Position numbers and translations under genes: made by a program
The notes under the pieces: model-generated
What the model saw: only the letters and a program-made list of their open reading frames with translations
Told to the model about the DNA's origin: nothing
The model's database searches: none
Part shown: positions 1-7,661 of the stretch, in pieces
Position numbering within the stretch: the stretch's first letter is position 1
Layout of the letters: each line of letters opens with the position of its first letter
Assembly (NCBI GenBank): GCA_963785515.1
Contig: CAWAVR010000038.1
Location: forward strand, 1 to 64,000
Direction of reading: 5' to 3'
DNA from: Methanobacterium_A sp963785515
Lineage (GTDB): Archaea > Methanobacteriota > Methanobacteria > Methanobacteriales > Methanobacteriaceae
Length of the DNA stretch: 64,000 nt

Positions 1-660
1 GTCCTCAATACATATGGCTTTGTTGGGACATTCTTTAACGCATCTTAGGCATAAGGTACATTTATCCATATCTATAACATTATCAGTTATTGCTTCTGCA
101 GGACAAACTTCTTCACAGACTCTACAATTTGTGCATTCTCCTTCCTGATTTAAATCTACCATTATAGCATCGGTAGGACAGTAATATTCACATCTCCTAC
201 ATAAAGTACATTTTTCGCATTCAGTGACTATGTTTATTCTTTCAGCTTTCAGCCCCTCTTTGATAACCTTTACCTCGGGCTGAACAGTGATGTTTAATGC
301 CTCAAGGAATTGTAACTGTCGGTTTTCTATAACATCATTGGCGTCTATTCTAGCCTTTGCAGGGCACGCATCAACGCAAATTCCACACCGAGCACAAATA
401 CCCCTTACAACATCGTCTTCGATTCTTATACTGCTTACGGGACAGATCATCTCGCAGACTCCGCAAGCATTGCATTTAGCCCTATCCACGATATATCCAC
501 CGTATCTATTCTTTTTTATAGCCCTATTTGGACAAGCCTCTGCACAAGCACCACAAGTAATGCAGCTAAATGCTTTGCCCTCTATTAATCTTATAGCCCC
601 AGTAGGGCATTCTTTAATACAGTCTCCTATTCCTTCACATTCATTTGTTGATAAAAACAT
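1..660 (-). CDS. ehbK: Polyferredoxin subunit of energy-converting hydrogenase B, 3' end outside window
   Basis: Reading the minus strand from the ATG at 660 gives 220 open codons to the window edge. At least six CxxCxxCxxxCP motifs are visible (for example CITCGACAEACP near residue 30, CTLCLRCVKECP at the end), each typical of a [4Fe-4S] ferredoxin cluster, so the protein is an electron-relay polyferredoxin. A GGAAGG site precedes the ATG. It lies directly downstream of ehbJ in the ehb operon, the position of ehbK in Methanobacteriales. Ehb is a membrane hydrogenase that uses an ion gradient to drive H2-dependent ferredoxin reduction for anabolism; EhbK would carry electrons to or from it. 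The C-terminus is not in the window. Confidence 0.88.
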   Translation of the reverse strand, partial: MFLSTNECEGIGDCIKECPTGAIRLIEGKAFSCITCGACAEACPNRAIKKNRYGGYIVDRAKCNACGVCEMICPVSSIRIEDDVVRGICARCGICVDACPAKARIDANDVIENRQLQFLEALNITVQPEVKVIKEGLKAERINIVTECEKCTLCRRCEYYCPTDAIMVDLNQEGECTNCRVCEEVCPAEAITDNVIDMDKCTLCLRCVKECPNKAICIED

Positions 661-723
661 TATCAGAACCTTCCACATCCGTGAATCTTTTTTTTGTTGT
701 AAATATTTTTTTAAATTTATATA

Positions 724-1011
724 TTATTCATGATTACTTTCTTTATGATTATCCTTAGCAAATCTCCCTAAAATTTCTTTACCAATTATAATACCTAGGA
801 TACCTGATATAAATCCAGGAGCAAGTGGTAAACCTGTGTAGTATGGGAAAGGACCCTCCAGATATGCAATTACGCTGGCAGCTATTAATAACACTATGAA
901 ACTTCCTACGGTGAAGTTCAATTTACTTTCAGAGGATATTTTCACTCTACTTCCGAGTATCAATCCTAGTAAAAATCCCAGAATAGTTGGACCTGCATAA
1001 AAATAAACCAT
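724..1011 (-). CDS. ehbJ: Ehb hydrogenase integral membrane subunit J
   Basis: A 95-aa protein with three hydrophobic segments (about residues 5-22, 33-50 and 62-80) and a charged C-terminus. A GAGGAG site sits 8 nt before the ATG. It follows ehbI with only 2 nt between them, so the two are co-transcribed and probably translationally coupled. There is no catalytic motif. Assignment rests on size, hydrophobicity and position between the MnhB-like ehbI and the polyferredoxin ehbK. Confidence 0.78.
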   Translation of the reverse strand: MVYFYAGPTILGFLLGLILGSRVKISSESKLNFTVGSFIVLLIAASVIAYLEGPFPYYTGLPLAPGFISGILGIIIGKEILGRFAKDNHKESNHE

Positions 1012-1013
1012 TT

Positions 1014-1496
1014 TTAAATCTCCTCATCTTCTCCTTCAACAAAAATTTCTTTTTTAAACCCTAAAAATGCTATAACTACAGCACTTAGACTCCCAAATAC
1101 TTCAAGACCAACTACGAAGTTTAAATATGGAATTATTCCAGCATGAAGAGGGTCTGGATAGTCAAATATATTCTTTATAACTGGTGGAATAATATGGTAA
1201 ATATCTACTCCTAGATTGTAAAGATAATATCCTGAGAATATCAGTCCAGCCAAACCTAAAAACACATAAATAAGTGCACCTGCACTTTCTAATCCAACTA
1301 TGAATTCCTTGGAGAATTTGATAGGGGTGTCTTTTAATCCATATACCATAACACAGAATATGAATCCACCTGCAATTATAGCACCACCCTGAAATCCTCC
1401 CCCAGGTGTTATGTGTCCCCCTAAAATAGTGTTTATTCCTAAACACATTATTATAAGAGCTGCTGGAAATACGAATATTTTAAGTATGGTGCTCAT
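1014..1496 (-). CDS. ehbI: Ehb hydrogenase subunit I, MnhB-like antiporter domain
   Basis: A 160-aa membrane protein carrying the MnhB signature GGHITPGGGFQGGAI near residues 26-40 and four hydrophobic stretches. MnhB-type subunits belong to multi-subunit Na+/H+ antiporters; in Ehb this module is thought to conduct the ion that powers uphill ferredoxin reduction. The ATG overlaps the end of ehbH by 4 nt (ATGA type) and has GGAGG upstream. Confidence 0.85.
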   Translation of the reverse strand: MSTILKIFVFPAALIIMCLGINTILGGHITPGGGFQGGAIIAGGFIFCVMVYGLKDTPIKFSKEFIVGLESAGALIYVFLGLAGLIFSGYYLYNLGVDIYHIIPPVIKNIFDYPDPLHAGIIPYLNFVVGLEVFGSLSAVVIAFLGFKKEIFVEGEDEEI

Positions 1497-1777
1497 TCTA
1501 ATTTTCCTCCCAACTTAACCCTTCCTCTTCCAAATATTAGTAAAGTCACAATCACTGCACTTACCAAAATTAAAGCTTCTCCTAAAGTATCATATCCTCT
1601 CCAGTCAAATACTATATTTGTAACCATGTTAGGAGCTATTGTAGGACCTACCCAATTGTAAAGATAACTAATTCCTGGATATAATATCTGGTTAAATCCA
1701 TATATCGCATTAAATAGGGTTATTGCAAACACTAAAAGTGCTATTGCTCCTATCAAATTTTTGAATCCTTCATACAT
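1493..1777 (-). CDS. ehbH: Ehb hydrogenase membrane subunit H
   Basis: A 94-aa protein with hydrophobic segments near residues 8-25 and 62-82. It resembles the C-terminal part of MnhB/MbhF-type subunits (the stretch FDWRGYDTLGEALIL is typical of that module). GGGGG lies 8 nt upstream of the ATG. It overlaps ehbG at its start and ehbI at its end, so it sits in one tightly packed transcript. Confidence 0.8.
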   Translation of the reverse strand: MYEGFKNLIGAIALLVFAITLFNAIYGFNQILYPGISYLYNWVGPTIAPNMVTNIVFDWRGYDTLGEALILVSAVIVTLLIFGRGRVKLGGKLE

Positions 1778-2108
1778 TTAAATTCCCCCAATAAAACAGG
1801 GCTACTATAATTCCTAGTGCTAATACAATGTAGAAGATCATATTACTGAAAGAATCATTCTGCTCCCTCATGAGTTTGGGCATTATAGGTGAGATCATTA
1901 ATGCTATGAAGAATACTGCTATTACCAAAACAATCATTAAAGTCTTACTTATCAGTCTTACCATAATCAACGCGATTAAAAGAGATGAAATTAGAGTTAT
2001 TTCAGCTGTTAACATTGATGAAGCTGAAATATTAGTTAAGGGTTCCTCTTCCTCAGTTTTTCCCTGTATTTCCCGTATTCTTTTTAAGATTAAATCATAA
2101 ACACTCAT
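1770..2108 (-). CDS. ehbG: Ehb hydrogenase membrane subunit G
   Basis: A 112-aa protein: a charged N-terminal 30 residues with an acidic patch (TEEEEPL), then three hydrophobic segments. The frame opens 15 nt earlier at 2123, but GGAGAG is correctly spaced only for the ATG at 2108 (protein beginning MSVYDLI), so that start is preferred. Gene order between ehbF and ehbH supports the name; no enzymatic motif is present. Confidence 0.76.
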   Translation of the reverse strand: MSVYDLILKRIREIQGKTEEEEPLTNISASSMLTAEITLISSLLIALIMVRLISKTLMIVLVIAVFFIALMISPIMPKLMREQNDSFSNMIFYIVLALGIIVALFYWGNLNV

Positions 2109-2123
2109 ATAAAATCTCTCCAT

Positions 2124-3617
2124 CTAAACTAGGCTAGAAGCTAATGTTTGTAGATTACTTGTTGCAATTTGCGGGAACAAACCTAATGTCAAACAAATGA
2201 TTAAAAATGCCACTAAAGATATGATAGTTGCTTTAGGTATTTTATAATCATGTATTTCAAGTTCAGCAGGCTTCGGCCGCATATATATAATGTAAAATGC
2301 TCTCATAAATGTCATGAAAGTTACAATACTTAAAAGTATCATAATTATACCTAGTTCAGGCACTCCAGCCTGTACAGAAGCCTGAATCAACATTAATTTA
2401 CTTTGGAATGCATTTAATGGTGGAACGCCCGCCATTGCTAAACCAGCTAGAAGAACTAAAAGAGCCACCCGTGGGTTCTCAAACATCATTCCCCCCAATT
2501 TACGAGTGTCACTAATTCGTGTCTTATATAAAACCGTTCCAAATCCTATAAATAGGAATGCTGTAATTATAGCTTCATTAATGGCTTGAAAAAGACCAGC
2601 AGTAATCCCTAATGTGGTTCCTAAACCTAATCCTATTCCAATATAACCTAACTCACCCACAGCTAGGTAACCTAAGATTCTCTTGAAATCAGTCTGCACT
2701 ATGGCCATGGTTATGCTGAGAACTAATGCTAAGAGTGATACTGCAATTATGGCCATTTTAGAGAATGATAAGTAAGAGAAAATCCTAAGGATCATCACAC
2801 CTAAAGCCACCATTATGAAGACCGTAATCGCTTGAATTAAAGCCGCCCCATGAGGTAAAGCCTTACTGTATAAAGCTGATTTAATGGTATGAAATGGAGG
2901 GAGTCCAGAACCATAAAGCCATCCAAATGTAATAAGGGCTAATGCCATGAGAAGCACCGGATTTTGAGGATTGACATATCCATTTTTTATTGAAAAAATA
3001 ATGTCTGTTATGTTAACATTTCCCGTAACTCCTAATAGTAATGCTATCCCTAAAAGAAGTAATGGACCAGCTATATTTCCTAATATGATGTATTTAAGTG
3101 CCGTTTCATAATTATTCTTTACATTTGATGCAATAACAATTCCTATTTGTGCTAGAGCAGCTATTTCAAAAAATACATAAAAATTAAATATATCATCTGA
3201 AAGTAGGATGGCAGTTGCAGCTGCTGTTCCCATGAACATTAAATAGGTATAAACGCCTGAAGGTTTTTTAGTCTCGTTTAAAGCTGTGAAAATAGCGAAA
3301 AATGCTACGATTCCTAATATGAATATCATAATCTTTTGTGCACTACCAAATACATAGGTGATGGCTGGATGGAATACAAATAATTGTGTACTTGTGATTA
3401 TAGCTGGTAAACCTTGAGCTATAGCTGAATTTTGAGATAAGGGGGCGTAACCTCCAAAATAATGTGAACCATAACCAGTTAATAATGGAATGATGGGTAA
3501 TACTATTGCGGTTACAATGGCTAATATTTTGATAGTGCGATCTTTATCATGTAATAAATTCAAGAAAAGTGCACTAGCAATTGGTAGTATAACCATTAAA
3601 GGCATTAATGAATCCAT
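2124..3617 (-). CDS. ehbF: Ehb hydrogenase subunit F, MnhD/NuoN-type ion-translocating membrane protein
   Basis: A 497-aa, very hydrophobic protein with about 14 predicted membrane helices. It belongs to the proton_antipo_M family of complex I NuoL/M/N and MnhD: GSGLPPFHTIKSALYSKALP contains the conserved transmembrane lysine/histidine region, and GVPPLNAFQSKLMLIQA is the second family hallmark. It is the main ion-pumping subunit of the Ehb antiporter module. GGGGATGAT precedes the ATG and lies inside the end of a 26-codon open frame that occupies the gap to ehbE. Confidence 0.92.
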   Translation of the reverse strand: MDSLMPLMVILPIASALFLNLLHDKDRTIKILAIVTAIVLPIIPLLTGYGSHYFGGYAPLSQNSAIAQGLPAIITSTQLFVFHPAITYVFGSAQKIMIFILGIVAFFAIFTALNETKKPSGVYTYLMFMGTAAATAILLSDDIFNFYVFFEIAALAQIGIVIASNVKNNYETALKYIILGNIAGPLLLLGIALLLGVTGNVNITDIIFSIKNGYVNPQNPVLLMALALITFGWLYGSGLPPFHTIKSALYSKALPHGAALIQAITVFIMVALGVMILRIFSYLSFSKMAIIAVSLLALVLSITMAIVQTDFKRILGYLAVGELGYIGIGLGLGTTLGITAGLFQAINEAIITAFLFIGFGTVLYKTRISDTRKLGGMMFENPRVALLVLLAGLAMAGVPPLNAFQSKLMLIQASVQAGVPELGIIMILLSIVTFMTFMRAFYIIYMRPKPAELEIHDYKIPKATIISLVAFLIICLTLGLFPQIATSNLQTLASSLV

Positions 3618-3619
3618 TA

Positions 3620-3700
3620 TTAATCATCCCCAAAATCATTCAGTAATGGTTGGTTCGTATTAAATATTATTTTTATTAGATTATATGAATTTTGAAGCAT
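3620..3700 (-). CDS. Possible 26-aa small protein in the ehbE-ehbF gap
   Basis: An ATG one base after the ehbE stop opens 26 codons (MLQNSYNLIK...NDFGDD) and ends in TAA two bases before the ehbF ATG, so it fills the gap almost exactly. GAG at the end of ehbE could serve as a weak binding site, and stop-start proximity on both sides suits translational coupling. The peptide has an amphipathic N-terminal half and an acidic end, and no known domain. All other ehb genes here are packed end to end, which makes an 84-nt untranslated gap odd. It may still be chance. Confidence 0.4.
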   Translation of the reverse strand: MLQNSYNLIKIIFNTNQPLLNDFGDD

Positions 3701-3701
3701 T

Positions 3702-4073
3702 TCAGTCACTCTCATCTCCCAAAATCTTAGAAGCACTTAAAGAATCATGCCTTTTATTAAGCACGATAACGAGCCCCAGCATTACTGCGAGGGTACTAGC
3801 CCCAATAACAATACTAGTTAGTACTAATGCAAATGGAAGAGGATAAGATGCATTTTGGGCAAAATTGCTAATTGTCATATTAGGAAGGAATATATATACA
3901 ATCCCTCCAGGTTTATAACCCATAGTAATTATAAACAGATTAGCACCGTCACCTATGAAAGCTAGCCCAATTATCTTCTTTATTAAATTATCCAAGAATA
4001 ATGCTGCAAATATTCCTATAATAATTAATGAACCCGCTGTGAAAAATGAAAATAACTGAGCACTTATAATCAT
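3702..4073 (-). CDS. ehbE: Ehb hydrogenase subunit E, MnhC/NuoK-like
   Basis: A 123-aa protein with three membrane helices, of the NuoK/MnhC family: the motif ALVLTSIVIGASTLAVMLGL near residues 82-101 is characteristic, as is the length. It forms part of the antiporter-like membrane arm. GGAGG precedes the ATG, and only 2 nt separate it from ehbD. Confidence 0.87.
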   Translation of the reverse strand: MIISAQLFSFFTAGSLIIIGIFAALFLDNLIKKIIGLAFIGDGANLFIITMGYKPGGIVYIFLPNMTISNFAQNASYPLPFALVLTSIVIGASTLAVMLGLVIVLNKRHDSLSASKILGDESD

Positions 4074-4075
4074 CT

Positions 4076-4318
4076 TTATTCCTCCATTCTACGTGTTCTT
4101 AGAACAGCTAATGCGAAAAATACAGGGACAATCGCTGATCCCACGATGGCCTGAGTCAATGCTACATCAGGTGCAAGTAAAAATTGATATAAAAACGCCA
4201 GAGAAGCACCAGGGATTCCTGTTAATATGGCTGCCTTTAAAAGGTCTCTTTGCACTAGAGCTATTACTGCTCCAAGAACCGTGGTAAGCATAAGTACGTA
4301 TTCAATGTATTCAATCAT
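4076..4318 (-). CDS. ehbD: Ehb hydrogenase subunit D, DUF4040/MnhB N-terminal type
   Basis: An 80-aa protein with two or three membrane helices. LAPDVALTQAIVGSAIVPVF near residues 47-66 is the hallmark of the DUF4040 module found in MnhA/MbhD subunits of Na+/H+ antiporters and group 4 hydrogenases. It overlaps ehbC by 4 nt, with GGGGAGGAG upstream. Confidence 0.86.
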   Translation of the reverse strand: MIEYIEYVLMLTTVLGAVIALVQRDLLKAAILTGIPGASLAFLYQFLLAPDVALTQAIVGSAIVPVFFALAVLRTRRMEE

Positions 4319-4596
4319 TTTTTCTCCTCCCCGTAATAGAAGGCGTTAGCTATAGCATGTGCGCTGAAAGGTGCTAATATAAAGTATGCGACTGCTAAAA
4401 CAGTTTGACCTAGAACTAATAAGGCTAAAATACAAGCTACATCAGCCACCCCAAGTATATGTATTCGAGCATAAATAACCCTATCCAAGTCATCCCTGTA
4501 TCTTAAAATTCCCAGAGCCGTGAGTAATACTAATATGGCTGATATTAGTAGAACAGCGGATTCTATCAGAATTATTACATCAGTCACCCTAATCAC
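4315..4596 (-). CDS. ehbC: Ehb hydrogenase subunit C, MnhG-like
   Basis: A protein of about 93 aa of the MnhG/PhaG family: three membrane helices and the conserved GILRYRDDLDRVIYARIH segment after helix 1. The frame opens with GTG at 4596, but GGTGA in the ehbB end is better spaced for the GTG at 4587 (VTDVIIL...), so the protein may be three residues shorter. It overlaps ehbB by 8 nt. Confidence 0.86.
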   Translation of the reverse strand: MIRVTDVIILIESAVLLISAILVLLTALGILRYRDDLDRVIYARIHILGVADVACILALLVLGQTVLAVAYFILAPFSAHAIANAFYYGEEKK

Positions 4597-4849
4597 CCTT
4601 CAATACTTTTGAAAATGCTATAGTACCTACCGGTCCTAATATTATAAGTGCAGTTGCTATATTTGAACAAAATGCTATGTTATAGATGGTTTGAATTAAA
4701 ATTAATATAGTTGCGACTGCTATACTTAATCCAGAGAGTCCAACTAAACTCATCGCTATAGTTTTTCTAGTAGTGATTCTAATAGTGGATAAGACAAATA
4801 TAGCCAATGCAGCCATTAGAATATATTCAGATAACAATAATACATCCAT
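4589..4849 (-). CDS. ehbB: Ehb hydrogenase subunit B, MnhF-like
   Basis: An 86-aa protein with three membrane helices resembling MnhF/MrpF, including the terminal ILGPVGTIAFSKVL segment typical of that family. AAGGAA lies 8 nt before the ATG. It is the second gene of the ehb operon; a 61-nt gap separates it from ehbA. Confidence 0.85.
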   Translation of the reverse strand: MDVLLLSEYILMAALAIFVLSTIRITTRKTIAMSLVGLSGLSIAVATILILIQTIYNIAFCSNIATALIILGPVGTIAFSKVLKGD

Positions 4850-4910
4850 TTTAACATTTCCTTCATCATTTTTATAGGTTTAAATGGAATTTATAATTAA
4901 GAAATATTTT

Positions 4911-5222
4911 TTATTCTAACATCCCTCTTATATATGGTTCAAAGGGAATTACATCTTCTTTACTTCTGGGATTAATAGTTGCAACTATTAAAATCTGTTT
5001 TTCTGAATCCAAGTCAATAGTAAGTGTTCCCGGAGTTAAAGTGATACTATTAGCTAATATAGTTTGGGAAATAGGTCTTTTAAGTACAGTTTCAATTTCT
5101 ACCACTACAGGTTCAACTTCTCCATTCACAGTTCTTATTGCAACATCCAATGTAGCTTTACCTATTTCTAATAACAAAACAGCGAAATAAGCTATTGCAT
5201 AAAACATTCTCACTATAAACAT
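4911..5222 (-). CDS. ehbA: Ehb hydrogenase subunit A, MnhE-like; first gene of the operon
   Basis: A 103-aa protein of the MnhE family: N-terminal membrane helix, then a soluble part with LANSITLTPGTLTIDL (the family signature) near residues 61-76. The frame extends to a TTG at 5237, but AAGGAG exactly 6 nt before the ATG at 5222 fixes the start at MFIVRMF. AT-rich sequence with TATA-like stretches upstream makes this the likely operon head. MnhE subunits are part of the ion-translocating module. Confidence 0.86.
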   Translation of the reverse strand: MFIVRMFYAIAYFAVLLLEIGKATLDVAIRTVNGEVEPVVVEIETVLKRPISQTILANSITLTPGTLTIDLDSEKQILIVATINPRSKEDVIPFEPYIRGMLE

Positions 5223-5451
5223 TATAAACTCCTTCAAATATTTTACATCATGAATTATGAATATAATAAACAGATAAATCGATTTTAATACCCATTAATC
5301 AGATTTATTTATAGCATATAAAATTATAATTCATCATTATAAAACATGATATATAAAGATTACTGATTAATTATCTAACCCATAAAAATCATCTAATAAT
5401 AAAAAAAATGTATTATTAAAGCTAGAATGATTCAATCAATTTTTGGAAAAA

Positions 5452-5480
5452 GGGCTATAAAGTTATTGGGTGTTGGGACA
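5452..5480 (+). repeat. IS-end-like repeat, left copy
   Basis: The stretch beginning GGGCTATAAAGTTATTGG and ending TTGGGACA recurs nearly unchanged at 18818-18848 and, inverted and degenerate, at 6346-6371. It reads like the terminal repeat of an insertion sequence or MITE. No transposase is intact between the copies. Confidence 0.45.
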
Positions 5481-5880
5481 AATTTTTTTTTATTTCAAAA
5501 AAAAACTATTTTTTATATTTATTTGAACTTTAATTATGGTATATGTAATACTTTTATTAAAGAAATTTTCAAATTATAAAAATTGCTAAGGTACCGTTAA
5601 GGGTACTTTAAGGAATCTGGAAAAGAGATAATAGACGTTATTTTAATGTTTAACGGATTCAGAATATCTGGTTTCACGAATTTTTTTTTATTCGATTTTC
5701 ACTATTCAATAGTAATACTTATTCCTAAATTATTTCCAGAATATTTTTTTCTAACATTATTTCTTTCTTTAACAGTATATTATTAAGATCTATCTCAATT
5801 CCACTTAAAAAAATCCTCCTTCATTTATAATAAAATAAATTTTAAAAAAAACTTTTAAAAAAAAATAAATGTCATAGGTT

Positions 5881-6042
5881 TTACTGCTTGGTTGGCGTAA
5901 ACAGGCCCGTCAGACCATAACTGCAATAGTCGGTCATCCCAAAAAATTCTTTAAATTTAGTTAAACATCCATCTTTAACCCACCTAAAGTTTTCGATATA
6001 AATTGTTTTCAAGTTCAAAATCCAAATTTTACAAACTCTTAA
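5881..6042 (-). pseudogene. Open-frame remnant of unknown origin with GC-rich 3' end
   Basis: The minus strand is open for 53 codons without a good start or ribosome binding site; the last 18 codons (MTDYCSYGLTGLFTPTKQ then TAA) coincide exactly with the only GC-rich stretch (5881-5937) in this AT-rich region. That match of frame and base composition suggests the 3' end of a former gene. An ATG at 5937 could start an 18-aa peptide, but no binding site precedes it. The same stretch can also fold (GACC and ACT pairing with AGT and GGTC around GCAAT), so a structured RNA is an alternative. Family not recognised. Confidence 0.35.
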
Positions 6043-6345
6043 TTATACTATATACATTACGCGTATGACGCATTGCTTAAAATACTCAGAAATACTGTTA
6101 AATCTATAATATTTTCTTAATAATGATATATTCAATTAATATACCCTATTTCATTAATTACAATAAAAAAAATATTAGAAAATCAATATAAAATCATATC
6201 ACAAACGACAAGGATACAACGAAAATTACTATCGGATAAACCTTGTTAGACGAACTTAAAAGAAAAATAGAAAACATACCTGCGGAATAAACCAAACATT
6301 TACGAAGACAATGAAAAAATTGGACACAAAAACATGGAAAACACA

Positions 6346-6371
6346 TCAACACACAATAACTTTACAAACCC
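6346..6371 (-). repeat. IS-end-like repeat, degenerate inverted copy
   Basis: CAACACACAATAACTTTACA matches the reverse complement of the repeat at 5452-5480 with a few changes. With that copy it would bound about 920 bp, a size usual for a small insertion sequence, but the interior carries only broken frames. Confidence 0.35.
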
Positions 6372-6491
6372 AGAAAAAAAATAGAACTAATTAACCTTGT
6401 TGTGAATGCAAGATGATTAAAATCACAGCTTTGAAAATTTCCACTATTCTTCCATTAAATACCAAAAATACTGTAAAAACCCATAAAATCA

Positions 6492-6749
6492 TTAAGAAAT
6501 TCCAAATGATTTATAATATTTTTTATTATATACCGGGTTAAAGAACCTTAAACCACTAGGCTTAATAAATATAATACCAGTAAGTAATAAAGCAAAAACA
6601 CCATTCAACTTAGATTTCTTTCTCTTACTGGATGATCCAAATCGATTATTGAAGCACCAATAACTGCCAGGGAAAGATAAAAAAACATCGGGAAAGAATG
6701 GTAATGCTATAAATAATGAAAATAAAATATGTTATTTTGAAGAAGCCAT
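6492..6749 (-). pseudogene. Decayed YdjM/DUF457-type membrane hydrolase gene
   Basis: From the ATG at 6749 the frame reads MASSK, a stop, HILFSLFIALPFFPDVF, then continues; the neighbouring frame carries YLSLAVIGASIIDLDHP, and the first frame resumes with LNGVFALLLTGIIFIKPSGL and FFNPVYNKKYYKSFGIS before TAA at 6492. The pieces DxDHP and PSG(I/L)xxFxP are typical of the YdjM (membrane-bound metal-dependent hydrolase, DUF457) family, which is normally longer. One stop, frameshifts and a likely internal deletion make it a pseudogene. Confidence 0.6.
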
Positions 6750-6799
6750 ATTTTCATATATGAATATAAAAAAAAATATTTTATAATAAAAACTTGAGA

Positions 6800-7522
6800 T
6801 TAAACAATATTAAAGTAGTCCAAATAAGCCATCATCTGTAAATAAGATCTTTCAATACTCCCCAAATCTACTTTATTATTAAACGATACGACTTCACAAG
6901 TTACCGCCGGCATTCCACTGAGATTACATTCATCCTCCAATGCTCCACAGTATAAGCTACCAGCTATTTCATGACAAATAACTTGAGATGATGAAATTTT
7001 ATTTATATGCTCGGCTATTTTGAAACTTTGAATACAGGGCTTTTTTGAGCAAAAAACACTCTCAACTCCAGGATTACTATGAGGTTTAGTCGCATGAAAA
7101 TCAGCTAATGAATCTATTTTCAAAGATTTAATAGTTTTAATTATATTATTAGTAATATAACCTACACTAGAAGCTTTCCTATTCATATCAAAACCTCTAA
7201 ATCTTCTTGATCCATGCATGGTAGCTTGAGGTATGGTAAATGGAATAATAAAAATCGTTCCGTTAATATCCTGCAATTTAATATTTTCAATCAGTCTTAA
7301 AGCAGATAATTGAGGCGGAAGCTCGTTTCCATGGATTCCTGCAGTTAACAATACACGAGGATGACCCGTCCCTATTTTGATTAGTGGAGTACCCTTCAAA
7401 GCAATTTCTAATATTCTATCAGTTAAATCACCACTAGGGATATTCTCCATGATACTCTGATTTTTCCGGATGTTACCAGCCGTCTCCAGAGAAATTAATC
7501 TTATTTTTAATTCTGTGACCAT
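6800..7522 (-). CDS. M14-family zinc deacylase (succinylglutamate desuccinylase/aspartoacylase-like)
   Basis: A 240-aa protein. GIHGNE at residues 62-67 supplies zinc ligands His64 and Glu67, DFH gives the third ligand His143, and FDMNR (111-115) matches the substrate-carboxylate-binding motif of M14 carboxypeptidase/AspA enzymes. TCEVVSF near residue 210 carries the probable catalytic glutamate. The protein is therefore a zinc hydrolase that removes a small acyl or amino-acid group; the substrate cannot be told from sequence. GGTGG precedes the ATG. It is divergent from argG, which may hint at an N-acylated amino acid, but this is only context. Confidence 0.75.
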   Translation of the reverse strand: MVTELKIRLISLETAGNIRKNQSIMENIPSGDLTDRILEIALKGTPLIKIGTGHPRVLLTAGIHGNELPPQLSALRLIENIKLQDINGTIFIIPFTIPQATMHGSRRFRGFDMNRKASSVGYITNNIIKTIKSLKIDSLADFHATKPHSNPGVESVFCSKKPCIQSFKIAEHINKISSSQVICHEIAGSLYCGALEDECNLSGMPAVTCEVVSFNNKVDLGSIERSYLQMMAYLDYFNIV

Positions 7523-7661
7523 TGAAAATCCACCAAGTATAAATTGAGGATTTATAAAATACTGTGTATTATATTATTCTAAGATTATTCTAATAATAGT
7601 ATAAAAAAACCATTATATTATTTGAGTTAATTAAGTATATAATAAAAATAATTAAGGACGG

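Larger units (their letters stand above)
5223..6799. other. 1.6-kb region without an intact gene, holding gene and IS remnants
   Basis: No intact gene is visible between ehbA and the deacylase at 6.8 kb. The region holds a decayed YdjM-type gene (6492-6749), an open-frame remnant with an anomalously GC-rich end (5881-6042) and a pair of inverted-repeat-like sequences (5452-5480, 6346-6371). Between the last two, plus-strand fragments at about 6195-6390 translate into Lys/Thr-rich pieces broken by stops, which I do not recognise. The rest is A/T runs. Confidence 0.7.

Noticed and set aside
287..733. 148-codon plus-strand open frame
   Set aside because: It is the antisense of ehbK, whose ferredoxin motifs are unmistakable on the minus strand.
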